Assembly (NCBI RefSeq): GCF_014199435.1
Contig: NZ_JACIJP010000004.1
Coordinates: forward strand, 248,001 to 312,000
Origin: Sphingobium subterraneum
Lineage (GTDB): Bacteria; Pseudomonadota; Alphaproteobacteria; Sphingomonadales; Sphingomonadaceae
Direction: 5' to 3'
DNA: 64,000 bases
Made by a program: the position numbers and the translations under genes. Of the stretch, positions 52,036 through 61,107 are shown piece after piece. Every line of letters begins with the position of its first letter. The stretch's first letter is position 1. The notes below the pieces were generated by a model. The model did no database searches and was not told where the DNA came from. It worked only from the letters and a program-made list of their open reading frames with translations.

Positions 52036-52653
52036 ATGACAGTCTATTTTCATGAGGAAGACCTGCCCGCCGGTGTGCTGGGCGAAGGTCCGGTCGCCAT
52101 CGATACGGAGACCATGGGTCTTATCACCCCGCGCGACCGTTTGTGCCTCGTGCAGATCAGCGACGGCAAGGGCGACGAGCATCTCGTGCGCTTCGCGCCG
52201 GGCAGCGCCTATGACGCGCCCAATCTGAAGGCAATTGTCGCCGATCCGGCGCGCCTGAAACTGTTCCATTTCGGCCGGTTCGATATCGCCGCGCTCCAGC
52301 ATTATCTGGGTGTGCTGGCGACTCCGGTTTACTGCACCAAGATCGCGTCAAAGCTGGTGCGCACCTATACCGACCGCCATGGCCTCAAGGAACTGGTGCG
52401 CGAATTGCTCGGCCAGGAAATCAGCAAGCAGCAGCAAAGCTCGGACTGGGGTGGGGCGGTCCTGTCGGATGCGCAGCGCGATTATGCCGCGTCCGATGTA
52501 CGTTTCCTCCACGCCATGCGCGAAGAACTCAATCGTCGCCTCGAACGGGAAGGGCGGATGGAACTGGCACAGGCCTGTTTCGATTTTCTGCCCCACCGGG
52601 CCTTGCTCGACCTCGCGGGTTGGCCGGAAACCGATATTTTCTCGCACATGTGA
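52036..52653 (+). CDS. rnd: Ribonuclease D-type 3'-5' exonuclease
   Basis: 205 residues from the ATG at 52036 with AAGGGAG upstream. DEDD-type active site: AIDTETMGL (Asp, Glu), then FHFGRFDIAAL (Asp), then YAASDVRFLHAM (Asp and Tyr). It is shorter than E. coli RNase D, lacking the HRDC domains, which is usual for this alphaproteobacterial group. It leads the set rnd-lptC-lptA-lptB-rpoN. Confidence 0.93.
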   Translation: MTVYFHEEDLPAGVLGEGPVAIDTETMGLITPRDRLCLVQISDGKGDEHLVRFAPGSAYDAPNLKAIVADPARLKLFHFGRFDIAALQHYLGVLATPVYCTKIASKLVRTYTDRHGLKELVRELLGQEISKQQQSSDWGGAVLSDAQRDYAASDVRFLHAMREELNRRLEREGRMELAQACFDFLPHRALLDLAGWPETDIFSHM

Positions 52654-52671
52654 TCGGATAAGCGCGCACCC

Positions 52672-53322
52672 ATGTCCCTCAAGGCCGACAGCCAGCGTAC
52701 CGCGCGCCAACACTGGGCGGCGCCGGGGGGCGTGCACGACCGGGTGGTCGGTTTGCTCAAGACCGTGCTGCCTATCGCCGTGGGCGTGGTGCTGGCGGCG
52801 CTCGCCTTTGCGCCTTTCGTGATGCAGAGCGAAGTCAGCTTTGTGCTCGACAAGAACGACGTCGATGTGGCCGGTGAACGCATGCGCGTGCAGGAAGCGC
52901 TTTATCGGGGCGAGGACAGCAAGGGTCGTCCCTTCTCGCTGCGGGCGGGATCGGCGGTGCAGAAAACCTCTCGCGAGCCGATTGTCGAGTTGCGCGATCT
53001 CTCAGCGCGAATCCTCATGGCGGACGGTCCGGCACTGCTCAACGCGCGGAACGGGCGTTACAATCTGGACAATGAGCGTGTCGGTATCGTCGGCCCCGTC
53101 CAGTTCCAGTCGGCGGGCGGCTATCGGTTGACCACGCGCGATGTGGGCATCGATCTGCGCACCCGCCGGATGCAGAGCGCTGGCCGTGTCGATGGGCGCA
53201 TGCCGATCGGCACCTTTGACGCCGATCAATTGAAGGCCGATCTGGGCGCGCGCACGGTGGAGCTTACCGGCCATGCCCGCTTGCGTATCGATCAAAATGC
53301 CATCAAAGGGCGTACACGATGA
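52672..53322 (+). CDS. lptC: LPS export membrane protein LptC
   Basis: 216 residues. One N-terminal membrane helix (about 28-50) anchors the protein; the periplasmic part is an OstA-like beta-jellyroll: DVDVAGERMRVQEALYRGEDSKGRPFSLRAGSAVQ, ILMADGPALLNARNGRYNLDN, GPVQFQSAGGYRLTTRDVGIDLRTRRMQSAGRVDG. LptC passes lipopolysaccharide from LptBFG to LptA. Its stop overlaps the lptA start (ATGA). lptF and lptG lie elsewhere. Confidence 0.9.
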   Translation: MSLKADSQRTARQHWAAPGGVHDRVVGLLKTVLPIAVGVVLAALAFAPFVMQSEVSFVLDKNDVDVAGERMRVQEALYRGEDSKGRPFSLRAGSAVQKTSREPIVELRDLSARILMADGPALLNARNGRYNLDNERVGIVGPVQFQSAGGYRLTTRDVGIDLRTRRMQSAGRVDGRMPIGTFDADQLKADLGARTVELTGHARLRIDQNAIKGRTR

Positions 53323-53858
53323 AATCTTCCCTGCTTCTTGCCCTTGGTTCCGCTGCCCTTACGCTGACGGCGCTTGGCGTGACCGCACAGGCGCAGCTGA
53401 TGCGCGGGCATGACAGTAACGCGCCGGTCAATTTTTCCGCCGACCGGATCGAGGTGCAGGACCGTGCCGACCGCGTGCTGGTATCGGGCAATGTGCATGT
53501 GACACAGGCAGACCTGACGCTCGATTCGACGCGCATGACCGTCGCCTATCGCAACGCGGGCGGCATCCAGATCGACCGGATCGACGCGGCCGGTAACGTC
53601 CGCATCGTTCGCCAGGGCGATACCGCGCGTGGCGATGTGGCGATCTACGACCTCAATGCGAAGATCATAACGCTGCTCGGCAATGTCGAGCTGATGCAGC
53701 AGGGCAACCGCTTGACGGGCGGGCGGCTGACGATGGATCTCAACACCGGGCGCTCCACTGTTGACGGCCGCGCGGCCGCAGGGGCGGGTGGCACCACCAC
53801 GTCGAGCGGCGGCCGTGTGTCGGGCACGTTCACCGTGCCGCAACGCGAATCCAAGTAA
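53319..53858 (+). CDS. lptA: LPS transport periplasmic protein LptA
   Basis: 179 residues. The signal peptide ends at AQAQ; the mature part is an OstA-type domain: PVNFSADRIEVQDRADRVLVSGNVHVTQADLTLDSTRMTVAYRN, then NVRIVRQGDTARGDVAIYDLNAKIITLLGNVELMQQGNRLTGGRLTMDLNTGRSTVDG. It forms the bridge across the periplasm. The length is normal. It is coupled to lptC; a 162-base gap separates it from lptB. Confidence 0.93.
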   Translation: MKSSLLLALGSAALTLTALGVTAQAQLMRGHDSNAPVNFSADRIEVQDRADRVLVSGNVHVTQADLTLDSTRMTVAYRNAGGIQIDRIDAAGNVRIVRQGDTARGDVAIYDLNAKIITLLGNVELMQQGNRLTGGRLTMDLNTGRSTVDGRAAAGAGGTTTSSGGRVSGTFTVPQRESK

Positions 53859-54020
53859 GCCAAAAGCCGCTCAAGCGACCGTTTTTTCGGAAGGATTTGG
53901 CACGCGCTGCGCGGGAGGGCTTCCCTCCATGCAGGAATCTTGCCAAATGGGCGTGCGTGCTCCGTTTTTCAGTTTTAATTAACCACGGGACCCTAAGGCA
54001 GGGACCAGCAAGGATCGGTT

Positions 54021-54812
54021 ATGGATGACATTGCGCTGATGGACAGGTCGGTAGCGGAACGCGCGGCGCACCACAACGCGGCGGAGGTTCTCGGCGGCCT
54101 CGAAGTCGTCTCGCTTGCCAAGACCTATGACCGCCGTCCGGTCATCACCGACGTGTCGCTGACCGTGGGGAAGGGTGAGGTTGTCGGTCTGCTCGGCCCG
54201 AACGGGGCGGGCAAGACAACCTGTTTCTATTCGATCATGGGCCTAGTCCGCCCCGACAGCGGACGGATTACGCTCGACGGCCAAGACATCACCAGCCTCC
54301 CCATGTACCGCCGGGCCATTCTGGGCCTGGGCTATCTGCCGCAGGAAACCTCGATCTTTCGCGGCATGACGGTTGCGCAGAATATCAGCGCTGTGCTGGA
54401 ACTGGCCGAGCCGGATGCCGCCGCGCGATCCGAGCGGCTGGAGCAGTTGCTGGGGGAATTTGGACTCGCCCGACTGCGCGATTCGTCTGCCATGACGCTG
54501 TCGGGGGGTGAACGTCGCCGCTGTGAAATCGCCCGCGCGCTCGCCGCGAATCCTTCGATCGTTCTCCTCGACGAGCCGTTCGCGGGCATCGATCCGCTCT
54601 CGATCGCCGACATCCGCGATCTCGTGAAGCAATTGAGCACGCGTGGCATCGGCGTGCTCATCACCGATCATAACGTTCGCGAAACGCTGGAAATCGTCGA
54701 TCGCGCTTGTATCATTTACGACGGCAAAGTGCTCTTCGCGGGTAGCCCGACGGAACTGGTTGCCAATGCCGAGGTCCGCCGCCTCTATCTCGGCGAGAGC
54801 TTCTCTCTGTGA
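54021..54812 (+). CDS. lptB: LPS export ABC ATPase LptB
   Basis: 263 residues from the ATG at 54021 with AAGGA upstream. Walker A GLLGPNGAGKTTC (about 57-69), Q-loop GYLPQETSIFRGMTV, signature TLSGGERRRCEIARAL, Walker B VLLDEPFAGIDP, and H-loop ITDHNVRETL; these are the LptB forms. It powers LPS extraction with LptFG. An N-terminal addition of about 25 residues precedes the normal start. The gap before it contains small inverted repeats and may have a separate promoter for lptB-rpoN. Confidence 0.96.
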   Translation: MDDIALMDRSVAERAAHHNAAEVLGGLEVVSLAKTYDRRPVITDVSLTVGKGEVVGLLGPNGAGKTTCFYSIMGLVRPDSGRITLDGQDITSLPMYRRAILGLGYLPQETSIFRGMTVAQNISAVLELAEPDAAARSERLEQLLGEFGLARLRDSSAMTLSGGERRRCEIARALAANPSIVLLDEPFAGIDPLSIADIRDLVKQLSTRGIGVLITDHNVRETLEIVDRACIIYDGKVLFAGSPTELVANAEVRRLYLGESFSL

Positions 54813-54866
54813 GATGATGGCGCGGACGTCCTCCTGTCCCGCGCCGTACGCAGGGGACGCGCTCTG

Positions 54867-56390
54867 ATGGCGCTCGGCCCACGCCTCGATCTGCGTCAGA
54901 GCCAGTCCCTGGTCATGACGCCTCAGCTGCAGCAGGCAATTCGTCTGCTCGCGCTGTCGAATATTGAGGTGGAAGCGTTTCTCGCAGGGGAACTGGAACG
55001 CAACCCCTTGCTCGAACTGGCACGCGGGCCGGATGCCGCCTCCGCCGACGATGCGCCGGCGCGGCCAGACGCGGCGCCCCTCTCCGCCGACACGCCCAGC
55101 GACAGACTGATGGGGCAGGACGGCCCAGCCGCCGACAATCCGCTCGACGTTGACTACGCCGCCGAAACGTTCATCTCAGATGGTCCGGGCGATCGCGCCG
55201 CGGACACTCGGCGAGGAGATGACGGCGCTGGCGGTCCGTCGCTTGCCGGTTCCTATGACACGCCGGGCTTCGGCAATGATGGCGCGGATTTTGACAGCTT
55301 CGCGGGGGAAGATGTTGGCCTCTACGAGCACCTGATGGATCAGGCGCGGCTACACTTTTCCGGCACCTCGCTGCTGATTGCAGGGCAGCTCATCGGCCAG
55401 ATCGATGAGGCAGGCTATCTGGAAGCCGACCTGCTCGCGCTTGCCTACGCCCTTAACACCTCTCGTCGGGAGGTGGAGGCGGTGCTTGCGGTTATTCAGA
55501 GCTTCGACCCCATCGGTGTGGGCGCCCGCTCGCTTGCCGAATGCCTGGCGCTGCAGGCACGCGAAGCCGATCGCTATGATCCTGCCATGGCAGCGCTGAT
55601 CGACAATCTCGATCTCCTCGCGCGCGGCGCGCTTCCGCAGCTGCGCCGGATCTGCGGTGTGGATGAGGAAGACATGGCCGATATGATTCGTGAGCTGCGC
55701 GCTTACGACCCCAAGCCTGGCCTGCGTTTCGCCCACCATAATATGCAGGCGGTTATCCCCGACCTCTTCATCGCGCAGACCGCCGACGGCTGGTCGATCG
55801 AGATCAACGCCGCCACCCTGCCGCGCGTGCTCATCAACCGAAACTATTATCTCGAACTCAGCAGCGGCGCACAGGACAAGACGTCGAAGGCGTGGATTTC
55901 CGACTGCCTCGCCAGCGCCAACTGGCTGCTCAAGGCGCTCGACCAGCGGCAGAAAACGATCGTCCGCGTCGCTGCCGAGATCGTGAAGCAGCAAGAGGAA
56001 TTCTTCCGCCACGGGGTCGCGCATCTCAAGCCGTTGACGTTGCGCACGGTCGCCGATGCCATCGGCATGCACGAATCGACCATCAGCCGCGTCACCAGCA
56101 ACAAATATCTGTCCTGCGCGCGTGGCGTCTATGAGTTGAAATTCTTCTTCACCAGCGGCATCGCGTCCGCAGCCGGGGGTGAGGCCGTGTCGGCCGAGGC
56201 TGTAAAGAGCCGCATCAAGGCGCTGATCGGCATGGAAGACCCTGCGGCTATCCTCTCGGACGACACGCTCGTCGACATGCTCCGTAAGGATGGGTTCGAC
56301 ATCGCGCGCCGCACGGTCGCCAAATATCGCGAGGCGCTGGGGATCGGTTCGAGCGTGCAGCGTCGCCGTCAGAAGGCGCTGGCGGGGTAG
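54867..56390 (+). CDS. rpoN: RNA polymerase sigma-54 factor
   Basis: 507 residues. The N-terminal region I (RLDLRQSQSLVMTPQLQQAIRLLALSNIEVEAFLAGELERNPLLEL) is followed by an acidic region II, the core-binding part and the helix-turn-helix (LTLRTVADAIGMHESTISRVTSNKYLSCARG). The RpoN box is present as ARRTVAKYRE near the end. This is the sigma factor required by RtcR at 17864. hpf and ptsN, the usual followers, are not here; a REP element and a HerA gene converge instead. Confidence 0.97.
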   Translation: MALGPRLDLRQSQSLVMTPQLQQAIRLLALSNIEVEAFLAGELERNPLLELARGPDAASADDAPARPDAAPLSADTPSDRLMGQDGPAADNPLDVDYAAETFISDGPGDRAADTRRGDDGAGGPSLAGSYDTPGFGNDGADFDSFAGEDVGLYEHLMDQARLHFSGTSLLIAGQLIGQIDEAGYLEADLLALAYALNTSRREVEAVLAVIQSFDPIGVGARSLAECLALQAREADRYDPAMAALIDNLDLLARGALPQLRRICGVDEEDMADMIRELRAYDPKPGLRFAHHNMQAVIPDLFIAQTADGWSIEINAATLPRVLINRNYYLELSSGAQDKTSKAWISDCLASANWLLKALDQRQKTIVRVAAEIVKQQEEFFRHGVAHLKPLTLRTVADAIGMHESTISRVTSNKYLSCARGVYELKFFFTSGIASAAGGEAVSAEAVKSRIKALIGMEDPAAILSDDTLVDMLRKDGFDIARRTVAKYREALGIGSSVQRRRQKALAG

Positions 56391-56410
56391 GGGGACGCCC
56401 TTCACCCTCA

Positions 56411-56481
56411 CCGTTCGTGCGTACCGAAGCACCATTTGATACGGGGCTTCGCCTAGCTCAGTCCCTACTCAGGGCGAACGG
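56411..56481. repeat. REP-type palindromic element, copy 2
   Basis: The ends CCGTTCGTGC (56411-56420) and GGGCGAACGG (56472-56481) are inverted copies with one mismatch, and CCTACTCAGGGCGAACGG closely matches the inverse of the divK copy. The element fills the gap between the converging rpoN and HerA genes. Confidence 0.75.
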
Positions 56482-56497
56482 ATGCTGCCGTATGCCC

Positions 56498-58183
56498 CTA
56501 ACGCCCTTGGTTTCTCCAGCGCGTGATCGTGCGCTCCAGTATCTCGTCCTCGCCGCCGGACTCCTGCCACAGCTTGGAGAAGCTCGGGTCACTGGAGGCC
56601 GGGCGACGATGTTCTTCCAGATTGTCGAGCGACACGCGGATCGGGATCGACACGCCTTCGCCGCAGATGATGCATTCGCGGTTGCGCAAGGCCGGGATGG
56701 AATCAAGAAACCCGCGCGCGCCTTCCGGCATGGCGGCCTTGACGAACTGCTGGTCTCGGTCGTTGTTGAGGCGCATCGAGATGATCGTGCCGCACTGCGA
56801 CAGCACACCTTCGGCCAGATCGGACGGCCGCTGCGTGATCAGGCCTAGGGAAACGCCATATTTACGGCCTTCCTTGGCGATGCGCTCCAGGATCTTGCGG
56901 ACCGATTGCCCCGCGCCGCTCGTGCTGTTGGGAATATAGCGATGCGCTTCCTCGCAGACGAGGAGGATCGGTCGCTTGGGTTCCGTGCGCGCCCAGATGG
57001 CGTAGTCGAACACCAATCGCGAGAGCACCGATACCACGACCGAGGTAATCTCGGACGGCATGGCGGAAACGTCGATGATCGAGATCGGGCGGCCATTGGC
57101 GGGCAGACGGAAGATCTTCGCGATGAAGTCCTGCATCGAATCGGCCACCAGCATGCCGGAAAACATGAAGCTGTAACGGGGGTCGGCCTTCACTTCCTCG
57201 ATACGGGTCTTGAGGCGCATATAGGGGAGGGAGGTCGTGCCCTTGTCGAGCTTGCCCATCTCGTTGGAAAGAATGGCGGTGAGGTCGGACAGCAGATAAG
57301 GCACGGGCGAATCCACGGTCAGCCGTGCCATGCCCTCTGCTAGCCTGTTGCGCGAACGCGCCGCCAAAATGCACTTGGCGAGAATATCGCTGTCCTGCGT
57401 CCGGTCGGATCCTTCCGACGTCACGAACACCTCGCAATGTTCCTCAAAATTCATCAGCCAGTAAGGCAGCGCCAGATTGTTGACGTCATAGATCGCGCCA
57501 TTGTCCTCGAAGGCGGCCGAATATTCGCCATGCGGGTCAATCATGACGATGTGGCCGCGCGGGGACAGGTCGCAGATGCGGTGCAGGATCAGCGCGGCCG
57601 ACGTCGATTTACCGGTGCCGGTCGAGCCGAGCAGCGCGAAATGCTTGCCGAGCAGCGCATCAACATACAGCGCTGCGCGGGTGTCACGCGTGGGATAGAC
57701 CGTACCGATCTGTACATGCGCGCGGTCGTCGGCGGCGTAGATGCGGCGCATGTCTTCGCTCGAAACCGGGTAGATTGGCGAACCCGGTGTCGGATAGCGT
57801 GTCACGCCGCGGCGGAAGCCGGAGATTGTGCCTGTCCCGAAATCCTCATGCCCTTCGCCCAGAAAATCGACATCGGCAACGATATGTGTGGGATTGCGCC
57901 GGTCGACCACCATGGAGCGGACATTGGCGATCACCCACATTGCGCCCAGGCGCATCTTCACCTGGCTGCCGACCTGGCCGACCATTGCGATACACGGATC
58001 GTCATGGTTGGCGAGCGCTTCGATATGCTCCATGTCGATCAGGATCTGCGAACTCGACCCACTGATCTGGAACACCGCACCGATCGCCTCCATGCTCGCA
58101 TCCCGCGGCGCGGTTGCTGGTGCGGCGGTATGCGTCGTCTGCATCCCTTCCGAAAAATTCGAAAATCCAGTCATGTCGTTCAT
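56498..58183 (-). CDS. HerA-like DUF87 ATPase
   Basis: 561 residues from the ATG at 58183, with GGGG upstream; an ATG at 58195 is also in frame. The N-terminal beta-barrel (about 30-150) is the HAS-barrel typical of HerA. The motor has Walker A LGSTGTGKSTSA (about 185-196), Walker B PILLVCEEAHRY, the HerA motif QSVRKILERIAKEGRKYGVSLGLITQRPSDL, and the Arg finger region. HerA forms a hexamer and moves along DNA in repair with NurA, or in defence with Sir2- or DUF4297-type effectors. Neither partner is adjacent, so a housekeeping role is more likely. Confidence 0.9.
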   Translation of the reverse strand: MNDMTGFSNFSEGMQTTHTAAPATAPRDASMEAIGAVFQISGSSSQILIDMEHIEALANHDDPCIAMVGQVGSQVKMRLGAMWVIANVRSMVVDRRNPTHIVADVDFLGEGHEDFGTGTISGFRRGVTRYPTPGSPIYPVSSEDMRRIYAADDRAHVQIGTVYPTRDTRAALYVDALLGKHFALLGSTGTGKSTSAALILHRICDLSPRGHIVMIDPHGEYSAAFEDNGAIYDVNNLALPYWLMNFEEHCEVFVTSEGSDRTQDSDILAKCILAARSRNRLAEGMARLTVDSPVPYLLSDLTAILSNEMGKLDKGTTSLPYMRLKTRIEEVKADPRYSFMFSGMLVADSMQDFIAKIFRLPANGRPISIIDVSAMPSEITSVVVSVLSRLVFDYAIWARTEPKRPILLVCEEAHRYIPNSTSGAGQSVRKILERIAKEGRKYGVSLGLITQRPSDLAEGVLSQCGTIISMRLNNDRDQQFVKAAMPEGARGFLDSIPALRNRECIICGEGVSIPIRVSLDNLEEHRRPASSDPSFSKLWQESGGEDEILERTITRWRNQGR

Positions 58184-58311
58184 ACTTCGCCCCATATGCC
58201 GACAATCTGCCGGATAAACATACGCATCTGGCGGTCAGTCTACGCGACCAAGGTAAACAAGGCTTTTACGCGGCAAAGAGGGGCAGAGAGTTACGAGAAA
58301 GGCGTCTAGCG

Positions 58312-59076
58312 TCACACCCGTCGACCGATGGTCCCGGCGATCCAGCCCATGGCCACCGCAACGAAGATCGCGGCCATGCCATAGAAGAACGAATATTGCT
58401 GTGCCGCGAAGGCCATGAACCGTTCGAACCCGGATTTGCGCACGACAATGTCGCGGATGGCGGCTGCGACCACGCGCCCGTCCTGGATCAGAAAGGTCTC
58501 GGCCGTGTAGTTGCCGACGATGGCCCGTGCGGACAGCGGCAAGCGCGCGCGATACAGCACGCCTCCGGTAATTTCGACCGTTCCCTGCTTCTCGACGAAC
58601 AGCCCGCGCCGTGTCTGGAGGTCGATCAGCCCGCGCTCGAACCGGGGAATTTGCTCCAGATTGTCGAAGGACGCAGGAGAAAGCTGGATGTTGTTGATCC
58701 CCAGTTCGTAAATGGCGGCGGTCCGTGCATCCGTCAGATGGTCGAGCGAGCGTGAACTGGCGATCGCATAGAAACTCGGCGTCGACTGGAAGCGCATCGT
58801 CTCGGCATTGACCCAGATGCCTGCGATCTTCTGCTTCTCCCGCATGACCGTCGCCTGTTCGGGGCCCTTGAGGACCACGACGATATCGGGAGCTTTCTTG
58901 GGCACCACCCCGTCGGGGTAGACGATCGCGCCGAACAGGAGCAGTTCCGCGCCCTTGAAACTATACTGGATCTCGACCTCGCGCTGTGAAACGTCGGGCA
59001 CCAGCGTCGGTAGGCTCGCACCGCCACTCGCCCATGCCACCAGCGGCAGGCCGATGAACCGCAGCCACCGTTTCAT
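58312..59076 (-). CDS. TIGR02186-family membrane protein
   Basis: 254 residues. It has a signal peptide and a periplasmic beta-rich domain (VEIQYSFKGAELLLFGAIVYPDG, PDIVVVLKGPEQATVMREKQKIAGIWVN, FQSTPSFYAIASSRSLDHL) and a C-terminal membrane helix (about 222-245). This is the TIGR02186 family. It is always or often found with a TauE-type exporter gene, as here: start of this gene overlaps the stop of the exporter by 4 bases (ATGA). The two may work together in export of a sulfur compound; the reaction is not known. Confidence 0.9.
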   Translation of the reverse strand: MKRWLRFIGLPLVAWASGGASLPTLVPDVSQREVEIQYSFKGAELLLFGAIVYPDGVVPKKAPDIVVVLKGPEQATVMREKQKIAGIWVNAETMRFQSTPSFYAIASSRSLDHLTDARTAAIYELGINNIQLSPASFDNLEQIPRFERGLIDLQTRRGLFVEKQGTVEITGGVLYRARLPLSARAIVGNYTAETFLIQDGRVVAAAIRDIVVRKSGFERFMAFAAQQYSFFYGMAAIFVAVAMGWIAGTIGRRV

Positions 59077-59987
59077 CGCACGTCCAGAGTGTAGATTTCG
59101 TCCGGCCGCCAGCCCAGCCCCAGCGCCATGCGGATCGCCACGACCAGCACCACGAACGCGAGGCCGATGCGTAGATATTCCGGGCGGATCTTGCGCGACA
59201 GGCGCGTGCCGATCTGCGCGCCGGTGACGCTGCCCAGCAGCAACAGCATCGCCAGCACGAGATCGACCGCCTTGGTCGTCAGGCTGTGGACCAGCGTCGA
59301 TGCCATCGTGACGAACAGGATCTGGAACAGCGACGTGCCCACCACGACCTGCGTCGTCATGCCGAGCAGATAAAGCATCGCCGGGACCATGATGAACCCG
59401 CCGCCCACGCCCAGCAGCATCGTCAGCACGCCAGTGGCGATTCCCAGCAGAAACGGCGCGAGAGGCGAGATGTAGAGGCCCGATTTGTAAAAGCGCCAGC
59501 GGAACGGCAACGCCGCGACCAGCGGGTGGTGGCGGCGCTTGCGGGCCGGCGGGCGCTGCCCGGTGCGCATGGCGACGATGCTGTGGACCGATTCATACGC
59601 CATCAACAGGCCGATCGACCCCAGCAGCACGACATAGAGGATGGCGATCACCGTATCCATCTGTCCGGCGGCCTGGAGCAGGCTGAATATTCCCGCGCCA
59701 AACACAGCGCCGACGACACCGCCCCCGACCAGCACCGCGCCCATCCGCACATCCACTGTGTCGCGCGAAAGATGATCGATCACGCCGGACACGCTCGCCC
59801 CCGTTACCTGGGTTGCGGCGGATGCGGCGGCGACAGTGGGCGGTATGCCATAGAAGATGAGCAGCGGCGTGGTCAGGAACCCTCCGCCCACGCCGAACAT
59901 GCCGGACAGCAGCCCGACCAGACCACCCAGCCCGACGATCACGAAAATATTGACCGACAGATTGGCTATGGGAAGATAGAGGTCCAT
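59073..59987 (-). CDS. TauE/SafE-family exporter
   Basis: 304 residues with about eight membrane helices. The family repeats are visible: GLVGLLSGMFGVGGGFLTTPLLIFYGIPPTVAAASAATQV in the first half and ATGVLTMLLGVGGGFIMVPAMLYLLGMTTQVVVGTSLFQIL in the second. A cytoplasmic loop with RTGQRPPARKRRHHP is between the halves. The family exports sulfite or organosulfonates. With the TIGR02186 protein it makes one operon. Confidence 0.92.
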   Translation of the reverse strand: MDLYLPIANLSVNIFVIVGLGGLVGLLSGMFGVGGGFLTTPLLIFYGIPPTVAAASAATQVTGASVSGVIDHLSRDTVDVRMGAVLVGGGVVGAVFGAGIFSLLQAAGQMDTVIAILYVVLLGSIGLLMAYESVHSIVAMRTGQRPPARKRRHHPLVAALPFRWRFYKSGLYISPLAPFLLGIATGVLTMLLGVGGGFIMVPAMLYLLGMTTQVVVGTSLFQILFVTMASTLVHSLTTKAVDLVLAMLLLLGSVTGAQIGTRLSRKIRPEYLRIGLAFVVLVVAIRMALGLGWRPDEIYTLDVR

Positions 59988-60045
59988 CTCTGCTTCCTAT
60001 ATGGCAAAATGGCGGGGACGTAAGCCGCTTTGGCGTTTCGCGCTC

Positions 60046-61107
60046 CTAAAAATCGCCCCCGATCGTGATGGCGAGTCCAGATCCCGGGCGCGCGTTCCCG
60101 CCGATCCGTTCGCGCCACTCGACCGACAGGCGCGGGCGCATCGCGCCCACCGGCACGCGCAGGTCGAGGCGCGGTCCGATGTCGAGCCTCCGCACGCCCG
60201 GCTGAAACCCGCCTGACGCGCTCAACCCGATGGACATCCCGTCCGATACGAGCGGGTGGGACAGCGCGATTCGTCCGTCGCCGAAGGCGTCGCGGCTGTT
60301 CAGTCCGACAAAGCCCGCCTGTCCATAGCCTTCGATATCGAGGCCGCCAGTGACACGGGATGGCCCGAAGCCTGTGACACTCACCAGCGCAAAGGCGTCA
60401 CGCGCACCTTGGCCGAGTGCGACGCGGCGTTCCATGCCGACGCGTACCGGTATTTGGCCGCCGATCGCCTGCCAGTTCAGCCCCAGCGCCGCTTCTGGCG
60501 CATGCGGCCGGTCGATCGCGGCGGACAGGCGTACATATGCGTCGATCGGACGCCTCAGTGACCGGTCGAGCCGCAGCCCCGCCTGCGACCCTCCCAATTG
60601 TCCGGCATTGGCGAGGGCAGGGCCGCGTCCATGGTCCCGCCACAGCAACCAGAACCCGGCCCGCCAATCGTTTCGTCCGTTCGGAGACGGTGATCGGGTA
60701 GGGCGGGGCGGGGCAGAGGTGGATGGCGGCCAGGGTGTATCCGTCTGCGCCCTCTCTCCGGCGAGGTCCGCGTCCGGTTCCGCCGAGCGAACCAGAAGCG
60801 GCGGAGCAACGGCTCTGCCCTGCCAAGCTAAGCCGGAAATGCGTGAGGCGAACGGGACGGAGCGGCTGACCCCGGGTGTCGGGGCGCGCCGTGGGATTGT
60901 TGTCGTCGCGACGCCGGAGGGTGGACCGCCAACGTGCCGTAGTAGGGTGGGTGCTTTTGGGACATCTACCCTCGCCGTGGTCATTTCCGGAGCAAGAGGC
61001 TGGCCTGCATCGCGCGTCACCATCATGATCCGCGCCCCGGCCCATAACGCCAGCGCAGCCAGCAGGAACCGCAGCGGACGTCCGCGCAACGATCCTGCGG
61101 TGCTCAC
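60046..61107 (-). CDS. Barrel-like outer-membrane protein, NfrA-C-terminus type
   Basis: 353 residues from a GTG at 61107 that overlaps the glycosyltransferase stop (GTGA); the frame before 61107 is a shadow of the latter. An N-terminal hydrophobic segment (about 12-30) precedes a Pro/Thr/Arg-rich linker (50-170). The rest alternates short amphipathic strands (RAGFWLLWRDHGRG, SQAGLRLDRSLRRPIDAYVRLSAAIDRP, GLDIEGYGQAGFVG) and ends in ITIGGDF with a terminal Phe, as in outer-membrane barrels. This resembles the C-terminal barrel of NfrA without its TPR part. Role inferred: export channel for the glycan made by the partner. Confidence 0.7.
   Translation of the reverse strand: MSTAGSLRGRPLRFLLAALALWAGARIMMVTRDAGQPLAPEMTTARVDVPKAPTLLRHVGGPPSGVATTTIPRRAPTPGVSRSVPFASRISGLAWQGRAVAPPLLVRSAEPDADLAGERAQTDTPWPPSTSAPPRPTRSPSPNGRNDWRAGFWLLWRDHGRGPALANAGQLGGSQAGLRLDRSLRRPIDAYVRLSAAIDRPHAPEAALGLNWQAIGGQIPVRVGMERRVALGQGARDAFALVSVTGFGPSRVTGGLDIEGYGQAGFVGLNSRDAFGDGRIALSHPLVSDGMSIGLSASGGFQPGVRRLDIGPRLDLRVPVGAMRPRLSVEWRERIGGNARPGSGLAITIGGDF

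Noticed and set aside
56498-58183. HerA gene as part of an antiviral system
   Set aside because: No Sir2, DUF4297, NurA or other effector lies beside it; its neighbours are rpoN and a TauE exporter pair.
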